Assembly: GCA_015179125.1 (NCBI GenBank)
Contig: WHVA01000485.1
Span: 1 to 64,000, forward strand
From: Gautieria morchelliformis
Lineage: Eukaryota; Basidiomycota; Agaricomycetes; Gomphales; Gomphaceae
DNA: 64,000 nucleotides
Reading direction: 5' to 3'
In this document: positions 52,131-63,855 of the stretch, piece after piece
How the letters are laid out: each line of letters starts with the position of its first letter
How positions within the stretch are numbered: the stretch's first letter is position 1
The notes under the pieces: generated by a model
Told to the model about the DNA's origin: nothing
What the model saw: only the letters and a program-made list of their open reading frames with translations
Databases searched by the model: none
Program-made: the position numbers and the translations under genes

Positions 52131-54477
52131 ATGGAGTCGTACACGGGCATCGCAGACGCGCGAAAAACAGAACGCGAAAAACAGGCAGAGCTGCGCAGAC
52201 AGATTGCTGCGCTTTCCGCGCAGTTGAAGGACGTGACGCCGCCTGCGACGCCTGTGAAGCGGAAACTGGAGCCCACCGTCATAGCGGCAGGCACCCCATC
52301 GCCCAGTATGTCCCTCTCTGCCCATTCCGAATCCCCTCGAGGTTTACAATGGCTGAGATGCACATTATATTTTGTAGAGAAACGAAAGCGGGACCCTGAA
52401 TTAGTGTCTAACCTCCATAGCCAACGCGGCGGCAGCAATCCCCCACTTCAACCCAAGTTAAACCCAAATCAGCCTAGATCAACAGGTCCACCGGATCTCT
52501 CGCCTCTGAAGCCGTCAAAGCTTCTTTCAAACCTCGCCGCTATCCGTGTACAGTCAAAGGCAGCAGAAACTATCGAGCGGTCCACAAATTTCGCTGCTGC
52601 CCCAACAGAGCACACGGCGCGACCCCCATGCCAGGAGCGCGACGAATCTCTCGCCTTGGTGGAAACACTCACCCCAGGGCCGCAGAACCATGTGCCCCCC
52701 GTAGATGATCCGCACTTTGCACGTCTCGAGCCGAATTCTGGTATTCACCTGTCGTAGGTCTTTTTTCCTTCTGTCGACTGTCTACTTTAGCCTCACGTCT
52801 GTAAGAACGCGGAAACTCCCGCACTCAGACCTGCAAGATCATCTTCGGGGGCGCTATTACCTGTCTCCCTCGCTTATATACAGTGTCATCCGCCCCGTGC
52901 CATCGAACCAAGGATATGACATACCGGTTCCCGGAGACTGGGTCACCATCGCCGTCATCGCGGAGATGGGTCCAATCAAGCTGACTTCCACGAGTAGCAC
53001 AACACATAATGACGACGATGTTACACCGTCGAACGCCACGGATAGGAAAGGGAAGGGGAAGCAGAAAGATGACAGAGATGATAAGAAGATGGGCGGCAAG
53101 AAATACATGTCGCTGAAGCTTGTCGATTTCGGGACGCGCACCCGTACATCTTCCGCAACTCCGAAGGCCCAGATCAGAGGAGATGCGCTACTCACACTTC
53201 TGCTCTTCGAAGCGGAGTCTTGGTCTTACGTCGAGGATGAAAACCGCCCTAAAGCTTCCAAGTCGGAACGTACCAAGATATTCAAGGGCGGAAGTGGTGG
53301 AGCCTTCGAGGCCTGCATGAAGCTTCACGAAGGGGCCGTTATCGCAATTTTGAACCCTAAGATATTGAAACCATATCAAGTACGTGCAGCAATACTCGAT
53401 AGCCGGTTTGAGGCCTATCCTTCCTTTAGCGCAATACTACAACACCACACCCGATCAACAATATCCTTGCCATCACCCCAACCTCGGCGCAATCCATCGC
53501 GATAATCGGCCATTCGCGCGACCTGGGAATGTGCGGGGCAACCAAACGCGACGGCAAGATTTGTGGCAGCTGGTGCGACAAGCGTGTGTCCGATTGTTGT
53601 GAGTATCACGTCGAGCATGCCGTGCAGAGGAAGAGGGCTGGCAGAGCGGAATTCAGTATGGGGTATGTCGGCAGCAGGTTTTGAGGATAAGGAGCTTGGC
53701 GGGACTGACATGCCCCAGGACGTCAGGAATGACCACAACACCTCATGGCCGGAAACCCGCGTTTGATCCTGACAAAAAATGGGGACTTTTGCCTTCTGCG
53801 GATACGGCATCGAGCGCTGAAGGTTCGACGTATGTCATTCCCGGTCACGTGATTTCGGCGTCAGGGCCCGAATACGTCAGCGAGAAAATTGGACGGGGGC
53901 GAGAGGAAAAAGCCAAGCGACGGAGAGATGAGAAGAAAACAGATGAAATGCTGCATCGCCTTCTTGGGCGGGATGGAGGCGGTGACGGAAATCGCAACGC
54001 CGCAGCCGGGGCAGTGAGGAAGGCGAGGGAGGTGATGAAAACACTGAAGGGTGATAAAGATGCGATGAAAAAGAAGGGGAAGGACAGCACAAAGATCGCG
54101 TATTCTGCCGAAACAATCAAGAGGCTGGGCTTTGACCCCGTGGTAAAAGTTGGCCGAGAGAGCACCGAGGGAGATGTCCAGCGGAAGGTGCGTTGTTGTT
54201 TTTTTTTGCTCCTACCAAGTCACCCACGGTTGTCACGCGGCTACTTACTGTCTGTCTGGTGCAGTTGGACATACTTGCCTCGTTGCAGAAGGAGCGTGGC
54301 GATATAACCCTGCGACCGCGCCCAGGGAAACGAATCCGCTCAGGCGTGTCCGTACCTGATCACGTTAATGTATTACAGTTCGAGGGTGAGGACGGGCGGG
54401 GGGAAGTGCTGAGCAAGCGTGAGGCCAACCTCGTGGACGACAGCGACGATGACCTAGAGATCGAACCACCTGCCTAG
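52131..54477 (+). CDS. MCM10: DNA replication factor MCM10
   Basis: Exons 52131-52305, 52378-52753, 52806-53379, 53430-53662, 53719-54187, 54265-54477 total 2040 nt, 679 aa. MCM10 loads onto the CMG helicase at origins and promotes its activation and polymerase-alpha recruitment. The N-terminal coiled coil (REKQAELRRQIAALSAQL) is followed by a disordered linker. The OB-fold region includes DLQDHLRGRYYLSPS and VPVPGDWVTIAVIAEMGP-type sequence (here IPVPGDW). The zinc-finger region has GMCGATKRDGKICGSWCDKR followed by CEYH. C-terminal parts are AETIKRLGFDPVVK and an acidic end. Introns are 50-77 nt; each removes stops and restores family-like sequence. Tandem with the Lon gene, 217 bp downstream. 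Confidence 0.93.
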
Positions 54478-54665
54478 ATAAAGAGTAGTCGCGTGAATTT
54501 ACTGGGAGTTCCGTTGTTCGTTTACGGGGAACAAAACGGCAGTGAGGCCTAAAGCGTCCTAGCGACGATTACATGATCGAACACGTGACTACAATAAGGC
54601 GGATGAAACAGACGCTTGCCTCTCATTTCCGAAAATCTAAACAAGTGAAAGATTACTCTGCGAGG

Positions 54666-54671
54666 TATAAA
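54666..54671 (+). promoter_or_regulatory. TATA-like box before Lon gene
   Basis: TATAAA lies 23 bp before the Lon ATG (54695) in the 217-bp gap after MCM10. The short distance implies a very short leader or that transcription starts elsewhere; role inferred. Confidence 0.35.
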
Positions 54672-54694
54672 GGCGACTCGGTGGCTGTTTAAAG

Positions 54695-57600
54695 ATGGCA
54701 ATGGCGGCTCACGGCACCCCCCCCTCCCTCCCCCTTTTTCCGCTCGCTCACCCACTCGTCCTATTTCCAGCCTCGAGAATCACGGTTCCCATATCGAAGG
54801 ACTCGGGCAGGGCTCTCATATCCCTCATCCAGGACTCCCCCGGCCAGCCTCTCATCGCAGCCGTGCCTATCCTCCATCCGCCAGCAGACAAGTCTGGCGT
54901 CATACAGGATGCAGCAGGCGGTGCCACCGTTCTTAACGAGTGGGGGTGTGCCGCGCAGGTCATCCGACTCGTCAGACCGTCGGCTCTGCAGCCGGCCCAG
55001 CCGTATCTTCTCACATTGCAAGGTGTTGCCCGGATCCGTCTCGAGCCACCCCTGCCGAGCCTCGAGTCGCTCGATGCTGTAGACTTCACTTTCCATCCGG
55101 TCGTTTACCCGACCGTCAAGGGAGTGCCTGCACCAGAGCATGTAGAGGCGTTCAAAGTTTCCGGTGTGCGGCTTTTAGACAGGATGTCGAAGGACTCGGG
55201 ACCAGGCCAAGGTGTAGGCAAGAGGGACGCACTTCGGAGGCTCCGGGATACCTTGGAAGATGTCGCCGACGATAGAGCCCATGTTCTAGCCGACACCCTC
55301 GTCAGTCTCATCAACGGAGAGTTTGCAGACAAGCTTGGTGCGTCTTTTATCCCCTGGTATGCGTGTCGCGCCCTCACAATGAGCCACAGACCTTCTTTCG
55401 GCCGTGGACCCTTCTAGTCGGCTTCAGAAAGCCGCCGCCATTTTCACCAAGCAAGCCTCGATTTCCGAAGTATCTTCGAAGATCACCGCTGCCGTGCATG
55501 AAAATATGAGCAAGCAGCAGAAGGAATATTTCCTCCGCCAGCAACTTGCCGCCATTCAACGAGAATTGAGTAATCTCCATCGCGGACCCAGCTCGAAGCG
55601 CATCGGAGGATCCACAGGCGACGACCGCCCCAGCGAGCTGGATGACGATGAAGCTCACGAAGCGGAGGATATGGCAGATATCCGACGGAAAATTGAAGCC
55701 ATGGACGTTGGCAGCGAAGAGCGCAAGACGGGCGTTAGGGAATGGAGGCGGTTGAAACGTATCCCACAAGGGAGTGTCGAGCATGGTGTTATCCGCAACT
55801 ATGTAGGTTTTGTGGCTGTACATATATCTTTTGACTCTGACGGTTTTGTAGCTTGAATGGCTCACCGAAGTGCCCTGGTCGCAATCCACGAGCTCGACTT
55901 CCGTTGAAAAGCTCAAGGATCGCGCATTCCTCCGCAATGCCCGCGCTCAGCTCGACAGCGACCACTTTGGCCTCGAGAAAGTAAAGCGTCGTCTAATCGA
56001 GTACTTAGCGGTGGTTCGGTAAGGTTTGCACGATAAAACGCCTTGATGCTTCGCTCATACTTTTTCGCGCAGGTTGAAAGCTATGGCTGCTGCATTGCAG
56101 GCCCAACACGACGAGGAAGAGGCTAAAGCGACTTCAATGGCTCTGGTTAAGAAAGGCGACGCCGACGTACCTGTTGCACCCGTCATTCTCAAATCGCCCA
56201 AACGTCAAAAGCGAATAGTGAACAAGGGCCCGATTCTGCTGTACGTCTCGTTAATATTTCTTATCATAATACTCGTTTTAAGTCTGCTCCAGGTTCGTTG
56301 GCCCACCAGGCGTTGGAAAGACATCGTTGGGGCAGAGCGTTGCTCGTGCGTTGAACCGGCCATTCCAGCGCATCTCACTTGGTGGTGTGCGCGACGAGGC
56401 GGAGATCAGAGGTCATCGACGGACATATGTCGCAAGCGGCCCTGGGCTAATTGTCCAAGCTCTTAGGAGAGCTGGGAGAAGCGATCTGGTCCTTCTGCTT
56501 GACGAGATCGATAAGATCGGTCAAAGCAACTTCCATGGTGATCCATCAGCGGCCTTACTCGAAGTGTTGGATCCAGAGCAGTGAGTATCGTTTTTTTCAG
56601 AAATATTGAACGCTCTGACAATCTTGGTTTATTTTCACATAGAAACCATTCTTTCAACGTGAGTAATTGGGGTTATCAATCCCGACTAGGACTGAACCGA
56701 GTTTATAGGATCACTACATCAATGTTCCTGTAGATCTTAGCCAGGTCTTATTCATCTGTACTTCCAACTCCCTTGAAACCATCTCCGCACCGCTACTTGA
56801 TCGTTGCGAAATCATTCATCTCTCTGGTATGAAAATTTTTCTTTTACTTTCGACACATCCTGACTGGCTTTGGCAGGTTACACATACGATGAGAAGATGC
56901 ACATTGCCCGAAGATTTCTGCTCCCAAAGCAGCTTAGTGCAAACGGGCTCGACTCTGATCGTCTTGACCTCACGGAGCCCGCGCTCCTGCAGGTCGCAAC
57001 GCGCTACACACGCGAGGCGGGTGTGCGGTCACTCGAACGCGCTATCGGCGCCGTCGTACGTGCCAAGGCCGTCGAGTGGGCTGACCATGCAGACGAACAG
57101 ACCGAGAGCGAGTATCGTCCAGAAGTTCGTCCAGAGGACTTGGAACACATGCTGGGTATAGCACGCTGGGATGACGAAGAGAGGAACCGCGAGGAGCGAC
57201 GAGGTATCGTCTATGGGCTGGTTGTCATGGGGCAGGGCGAAGGCGGTATCTTACCCGTGGAAACCATTGCGACCCCAGGCACGGGTCAGTTGAAGTTGAC
57301 TGGTTCACTGGGAGAGGTAAACCTTTCTTTTCGTTCAGGCCATGGACTGAGATACTGACAAACATGCCGCTAAGGTTATTCGGGAGAGCGGAGAGATTGC
57401 GTTGAGCTGGGTGAAAACGCACGCTTATGCTCTATGTGTTACCAGTCTTCCATCGCAAGATCCGCTCAAAGTGCCCGACCCTATCGACATCCACGTTCAT
57501 CTTCCTTCAGGCGCCCAGAAGAAAGATGGTCCTAGCGCTGGAATAACTATGGTGCGCGCTGCTGTTCAGTCTCAGTTCATGCGTAGCTCAACGTCTATCC

Positions 57601-57988
57601 GCTACCATCAGGTTTGTGCATTGGTGTCTTTACTCACCGGCGCAACCGTTCCGACGCACATCGCCATGACGGGTGAAGTGACGCTTCGAGGACGCATCAC
57701 GCCTGTTGGCGGGATCAAGGAGAAGGTACGTCGTGTACTACACGCAGTTACATGTGGTCCCTTATACGATCACGATGATAGGTGCTCGGTGCGCACAGGG
57801 CCCGGATCACTAAGGTTATTCTCCCATCTGGAAACCGCAAAGACGTAGAGCATGACGTCGCCCGTGAAGTTCGTAACGATATGGAGTTCGTCTTTGTGTC
57901 AACGCTGCAGGAAGCCCTAACGGCCGCATTTGGACCTGAGGGACTGGAGTGGAGACGAAGAGAAATGATGGTGGAGAGCCGACTGTAA
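54695..57988 (+). CDS. Lon protease homolog, peroxisomal type
   Basis: ATP-dependent Ser/Lys protease. Exons 54695-55337, 55390-55802, 55852-56018, 56073-56240, 56293-56580, 56643-56658, 56709-56826, 56877-57316, 57375-57551, 57612-57725, 57782-57988 sum to 2751 nt, 916 aa. N-terminal LON substrate domain ([20 protein letters not shown]), helical linker ([21 protein letters not shown]), AAA+ module with Walker A GPPGVGKT and Walker [13 protein letters not shown], then the protease domain with catalytic Ser in [11 protein letters not shown] and Lys in GGIKEK. The C-terminus ESRL is a canonical PTS1, and no mitochondrial presequence is seen, so it should act in the peroxisomal matrix on damaged or unprocessed enzymes. 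Exon 6 is only 16 nt. It faces the acyl-CoA synthetase tail to tail. Confidence 0.95.
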
Positions 57989-58108
57989 GAGTAACGGACA
58001 CTAGAGTTTTCCTAATGCTTCAGGCCAGTAGTAAGATATTCCAATTGCGCATCGTGTACTCCATCCACCCCCATCGCATACAAGCATTGTCATCTAACCT
58101 GAACAGAA

Positions 58109-60035
58109 TTACAATTTTGCCATTTTCTCGACGAGTTTAGCCTTCTTCTGCCTCTCACGAGCCCTGAGTTCCACGTGACGAACCTTACCGCTGACTGTCT
58201 TTGGCAATGAATCGACGAACTCGATCTCCCTCGGCTTCTTATATGGCGCTGTAGTGCGCGCAACGAAGTCCTCAATGTCCTTGGCGAGTTGGACTGGGTC
58301 CCTGTTTCGATACTCATCTGTTAGCACGATGAAAGCCTTGACGATCTCTCCTCTGACAGAATCGGGAGAGGCAACTACTCCTGACTCAACTACACCCTCG
58401 TGCTCTTTGAGAGCGGACTCGATTTCGAATGGGCCAACCCGATAGCCAGCGGTACTGATGACATCGTCTGCCCGGCCCACAAACCAGAAATAACCATCCT
58501 TGTCCCGTTTCGCGCGATCTCCTGTCATATACCAACGCTGACCAGTGGTCGGGTCCACCACTTGAGGCACAAAGGTACTGTTGTCGTCTCTGAGATATCC
58601 GTCAAACATCCACGGCATACCCGGAGAAATTCGAACAGCGATGTTGCCTTCGACGCCGGGAGGAAGCTCTTTTCCGCCATCATCAACTACGTAGAGAGGC
58701 ACATGAGCCATCGGTTTACCCATCGACCCCGGTCGCACGGGTGAGTTTCCAACGTTTCCGCAAAGAAACAATGTCTCGGTCTATCAATAGAATGAGATTA
58801 AGAACAGACATACATCGTCTTTCTCACCTGTCCATAACCCTCGCAGATATCCAACCCGGTGGCAGCCTTCCACGCATTCAAAACGTACGGGTTCGATGCC
58901 TCCCCGGCTGTAACACAATGTTCCAATGCCTTAGGTTTGTGTTTCTCTAATAAATCCAGGAATTCCTTCAACACCAATTGCCTAAATGCAGTAGGAGGTG
59001 CACACAGCGTCGTTATTTCAAACAGGTGCAAGTTTTGTATAAGTCGCTCGGGGCTGAAGGCCCCGCGATCGTCCTGGATGAAAAGGGTGGCGCCCATGGA
59101 CCAGGAGCTAAAGGTTGACCAAGCAACTTTTGCCCACCCTAGCTCCGAAGGGTTCCAAAGGATTTTACCCGGAGAAAGCCTATACCAATGCCGACCAGTT
59201 ACGACATGCCCTGGTAGACGTGAGCTACACTGCACTCTAGAGCAGAGCGGAGACAGACACACCCAGCGGATAGATGTGGTTATGAAGAACCATCTTAGGG
59301 AGGCCCGAAGTTCCACTGGGAAATCAGGACTATTGAGAAACGGTATACGCTTGGTTTGTAAACCCTCTATACCTGGTAAAATATATAAGACATGGATCCT
59401 TTGCCGTAGTATCTGCTTGAAAACGATCGCCAACTTGTGTCGTGTTCTCGAGGCCGTGATGATAAGAGTGCCAACCATCCAACCTGGAGCTGACTTTTCC
59501 AGAGCGAACAAAGACCTTGGTTCTTATATTCGCAACATTGTTGAGTCTGGCGAACTTCTCCACCCCGGGCTCATCACTGATGAACACATTGGCATGGCTA
59601 ACACTGAGACGATAGTCAAGGTCTTTTGGAGTAAGAAGAGTGGTACAAGGGATAATAACAGCTCCGAGCCGTATTGCCCCCTGGTATACGGCGAGATGTC
59701 AGAGTCCAGTTATATTTGAAAACGAATGTCAAACTTACGAGAATGATCTCCCACCACTCGGGCAGACGTGGCAACATGATTATGATCCTGTCTCCCTTAC
59801 GCATCCCAAGCTGCTCAAACATCCATTTTGCGACCCGATGGCTAGAATCAGAAAAGTGCTTGAAGGACAGTTCGGTTTGCGATGTGTCTGTTGTACTGGT
59901 CCATATCATTGCCTTCAGGTCCGGAAATTGCGCCCATTTGTCGACAATATCCTTGGAGAAGTTGAATACTTCTGGGGGTGCACTGAAATCAACGGTAGGT
60001 ACCGAAGCCAGGACTGCAGCTGACGGTCGTGGCAT
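58109..60035 (-). CDS. AMP-forming acyl-CoA synthetase (ACSM-like), putative peroxisomal
   Basis: Activates a carboxylic acid to its CoA ester via acyl-AMP. Exons on minus: 60035-59739, 59680-59373, 59315-59263, 59210-58828, 58780-58109, total 1713 nt, 570 aa. Motifs: P-loop YFTSGTSGLPKMV restored by splicing, YRLSPGKILWNPSELGWAK, A5-like CEGYGQTET across an intron, ADDVISTAGYRVGPFEIE, and the catalytic Lys in LPKTVSGKVRH. This matches medium-chain acyl-CoA synthetases. Start chosen at ATG 60035 (MPRPSAAV); an upstream ATG is out of frame. The C-terminus KMAKL ends in AKL, a PTS1-type tripeptide preceded by basic residues. Its stop is 120 bp from the Lon stop. Confidence 0.93.
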
Positions 60036-60601
60036 GGCTATCGGTGTAGAAATATGAGGAGACAAGCCCCATAAATGAAGGTAGCGCCATCGAGTCGCTA
60101 AAGGAAGCGATTGTCATAGCGTGAGTATCTCCAAAATGTCCTTCTGCAGGCTGCGCAATTGGCCCCAACCAGGCGCTTGTAGATTTATCCAGCTAGCTAC
60201 GCGCGGTAATAATGGGTTGATCGTTCCCATGTGGTTGAGGTACGCTGCCCGGCACCCTGCGGCCCGCAGACTCATAAGCTTTTCTCTTTCTTCCATGTAA
60301 GTGTAAGCTAACACTGCCCTAATTTTTGTGGGAATAAAAATGACCTGTAGTAAAATATTGCAATACGGACTGGCTCACATATGATTGATCCTGATTGATA
60401 TCGTTCCAGATCAGGCATACCAGGCTGCTAGGACATATTTATGTTCTATAAAATCCCTTCGCCAATTTTATAGGGTTTCCAACAGTCTGAAGAAATTGAA
60501 CCACTTCGGTGCACCCATATCGATCATAGTATAACCACGTGAATGGTTTGTAAAAGAGGCAACTTGTTTTCGATGTCTAAGATCTACCTACGTCCTATAA
60601 G
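60036..60601. other. Intergenic region between acyl-CoA synthetase and MDH
   Basis: 565 bp; no gene seen. It must hold the synthetase promoter and the end of the malate dehydrogenase transcript. No distinct TATA or repeat was identified. Confidence 0.6.
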
Positions 60602-62238
60602 TTACAATTTGGGGCCAGTGATGAAATTTACACCCTGAGGTAGTCAAACCAACGCCCATTAGACCAGGCACTTCTGAACTGAATCTGACGCACCTTAGCG
60701 ATGTTGTCCTCGAGTTCAGGGATGGCGGCTTTCAGGAGGCCTTGCTCATAGGGAGACAAGTTCCCAAGAGGATAAATCTTTTCAACGCCGCCAGCCTATT
60801 GATTTTCCATTAGCTTTACCCGCGACAGAATGAACGGTTTCACTCACTCCAAGTTCCACTCTGGCGGAAAAGTAGGCGAGCTCTTTTCCGATTTCGCTGG
60901 CAACAACAGAGCCTCCTTCCTTGTCCGCAGCGAGGTTCACATAGCTGGGAAGCACGATGCCTTTGGCACCACCGATGGCCTTGACCACCGACTCGGCGAA
61001 AACTGCACCAGCGTAAGCCATACTAAGCGTGGCAGAACCGGCACCATCCTTCGCCTTTACAACTTCGTCACCGCCGAACTGGATGCGGTTCGTGAGGGCT
61101 TCCAATTGGCCGGGTGCAACACTGGCCGGCAGAGGTGGCTGAGCCTGAGAGAGAAGGGGAATGATCTGTGCAAAATACATTAGCAAGCATGCGACAACAC
61201 GAGGAGTCCACTTACAGTGACACCGCTGTGTCCTCCAACAACCGGCACCGTAACTTTAGGCGCGAGAGAGCTTCATGAAATGTCAGTGGAATCATTATAG
61301 CCACGAGATTGATGGCTCACACGTCATTCAAGACTTCTGATACAAAGGTGGAAGCGCGGACAACATCAAGGGTGGTGACACCGAACAGCCTAATTCGTTG
61401 CAGGTTAGCCAAAACGCGAAAGAAATAATTTTGTGGATATGTGCGATTAACACCACCTTAGGCCCACAAACTGTATATGGGGCCCAACAAGAACGTGGCT
61501 ACTCACCTCTTGGGATCAAATACGCCATGCTTCTTGAACACCTCTGCAACGATTGGCACTGTAGAGTTCACCGGATTCGAGATTACAAGAACAAACGCCT
61601 TTGGGCAGGTGGTAGCGATTCCAGTGGCCAGATCGCGAACAATCCCAGCATTTATCTATAAGCCAAAAATTTTAATGGAGGGTCACCATGAGTTGAAAGG
61701 AAACGAAGCACCTTGAAAAGATCGTCCCTGGGGTTCGTCAAATATGAACGTTTGCGTCTGGGAATGCTGGACACAATCTCACCTAGTCATCTAATCACAA
61801 GCATGGCTAATTAACACCCCGTGCACTCTACAAAAGAACCAACTCACCCCTGGCTTCCTCGGAACACCTGCTGGAATAACCACAAGGTCAGCTCCGGCGA
61901 GAGTCTTCTTGAGGCCATCATCGGGTGGCAAGTATCCCACTACTTTAGATGGCGTGGAGATGTGTGACAGGTCTGCAGCTACACCGGGCGTGTTGACGAT
62001 ATCATACAGACCAAGCTGAGAAAAAGTGTTGATACCAGTTCAGTTCGGCGTTAGAAAGGTGAAAGAAAGAACATGCTTCGGTTATGAGCGGGTTGGTTTT
62101 GAGCAAGAGAGACAAAGGCTGTCCAATACCACCTGCCATGGTGGTCCATCAGCAGCAACGCCAGCCCAGACGCGGCTTGCAGCAAATGAAACAAAGCAAA
62201 CCTGCGGCGCCAAGAACTACTGCTTTAACTTTGCCCAT
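60602..62238 (-). CDS. NAD-dependent malate dehydrogenase
   Basis: Interconverts malate and oxaloacetate. Eleven exons on minus: 62238-62202, 62132-62077, 62015-61848, 61790-61783, 61727-61712, 61655-61507, 61389-61321, 61270-61216, 61165-60848, 60795-60694, 60634-60602, total 1011 nt, 336 aa. Motifs: NAD fold [18 protein letters not shown], substrate loop [40 protein letters not shown] and catalytic His in [15 protein letters not shown]. Exons 4 and 5 are only 8 and 16 nt. Intron 2 has a GC-AG border (GCATGT). No mitochondrial presequence is seen at this start; the C-terminus GPKL is a weak PTS1-like end, so cytosol or peroxisome is likely. Confidence 0.93.
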
Positions 62239-62552
62239 GACTTTATGGATAAAAGAAAAGAAAAGCTAGATGACTTGTCGAAGGTTTGAAGGAAGTGGTC
62301 AACCTGGATTCCGTCGCGGTTTCCCGTGTGACCGTGTCGGACTAATTGACGCGCGGCTCAGGGCCAGCAAGGAATAATTCGGTAAATTTGCATCACATGC
62401 AAGACAGAGGCTAAGTATGCATCCTCCGTGAACTGATGTATGAAATTGTGCCTATTAATTACAATCAGTCCTTGCCATCCAGTCGTCGATAAATAACATA
62501 ATGCTCTCGCTCTTGAAGCGATGTCACAACGTCCGAATCATGCTGATAGCCC
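62239..62552. other. Intergenic region upstream of MDH
   Basis: 314 bp between the MDH start and the stop of the next minus-strand gene. No gene; must include the MDH promoter and a pyrimidine-rich leader on the minus strand (TTTTCTTTTCTTTT near 62255). Confidence 0.6.
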
Positions 62553-63855
62553 TCAATCATTCGGTTTCTTGGGTGGGGCCCATGGGAGGCTGTCGCCCCA
62601 ACGGTCGGACGTTATGCCCGCACTTCCAGGGGGAGAGAGGCGGGCAGCCCGCTGTTTATGGTAAGAAATCATTCGGAGCCGCTCGTTTTCCTTTGGAGTA
62701 AGATGTATCTGTATAAAAGGGTTGATTAGAGACAGACAAACCCAACTGCGCTAGAATATCGACATACATAGAGTTCCACCCCAAAAGTATGCAAGACGAT
62801 TGCGACCCAGGTCGCAGCAGCGAATGTCAGCCGGAGGAGGCTTCCTAGGTGAAGGCGGCTGTGAATGTCGGCAGGAACACCTACATATGTGTTTTCGTCC
62901 CGGAAGCAGGCGGGGAATTCTTCATAAACGGCTGTATCATTCGCCGTTACATACCTTACCTGGTCGCAAGTCCAAAGCTCATATTGAGAAGGATCGATGA
63001 GTTTCGTGAAACATTACCAAAATAATCTGGTGGCTTACCGTGGCATAGCCTCCACGATACGGAACTGCAAATATCATAAGGACTAGAATTACGCGCATTG
63101 TGACGATGATTCCCATCCAAAACATAGCACGCAACATCCATTTACGATGCTCCTCTATTTGTTGGCGCTTGATGTTGTACCATGCTAGGTACATGGCACC
63201 GGTTGTCGCGATAACCAAGAACACAATTGCAGCGTATAGGCTGAGGTCACCCCCACCCATGGACACAGGGAGTGTCAACGTGATGCCGATATTGCCGAGG
63301 CTGAGGAGAAACATCACAACATAACCAATGTAATGGTGCACAACGACAGCTTTCTATAGCGCTTTAGTTAAATTCGTGCGTCGGCATCTGGGACCATAAC
63401 ACAATTGCTTACATTCCGAATGACTGGGACAAATTGGAAGATAGATAGGAAGCCGGCTGGTATGACGGAAAAAAGGTGAAGGAAAATACCGGCTAAGGTA
63501 AATTTAGCAGGATAATTCGGCATGGTAATCGGACGTACTGTGATACGGGTCCTGCCGTAGCCAATACCATTCCCCGGGAGATGACCTCGCCTCGAATGTG
63601 GGCGGATGGAGGTATGGTGCTCGTATGGCACTGAAAAACACCATAAAACTCGAAATGATTATCCCTGGAAAAACGGTGCGAGAATCAGCGGAAAGGCTGC
63701 TCAGAAGACCAAGCACACGAACAGAGGATAAAATCGTAGTTCGTTCGAAAACCAAGGGCTAGCCGGCATCTGTGAAAGAGGGACACAGACTTATTGCCAT
63801 GCGTCAGATTTACTGGACCATCAACTTTTCCACTGTCATGTAGAGCTGCACTCAT
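62553..63855 (-). CDS. DUF2306-like multi-pass membrane protein
   Basis: Exons on minus: 63855-63723, 63664-63539, 63492-63413, 63353-63039, 62959-62768, 62708-62553 sum to 1002 nt, 333 aa. Hydrophobic segments: WIIISSFMVFFSAIRA, GIFLHLFSVIPAGFLSIFQF, VVHHYIGYVVMFLLSLGNIG, LYAAIVFLVIATTGAMYLAW, MFWMGIIVTMRVILVLMIFA and LTFAAATWVAIVLHTFGVEL, i.e. six likely helices. A conserved EEHRKWMLRAMF stretch after helix 4 and HHYIGY resemble DUF2306 proteins, where histidines suggest metal or heme binding; function is not established. The first exon (MSAALHDSGK) is the least certain. The tail is proline- and charge-rich. Confidence 0.8.

Noticed and set aside
60036-60601. tRNA gene in the intergenic gap
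   Set aside because: I looked for internal A- and B-box-like motifs and a cloverleaf and found none convincing here or elsewhere; tRNAscan-SE would settle it.
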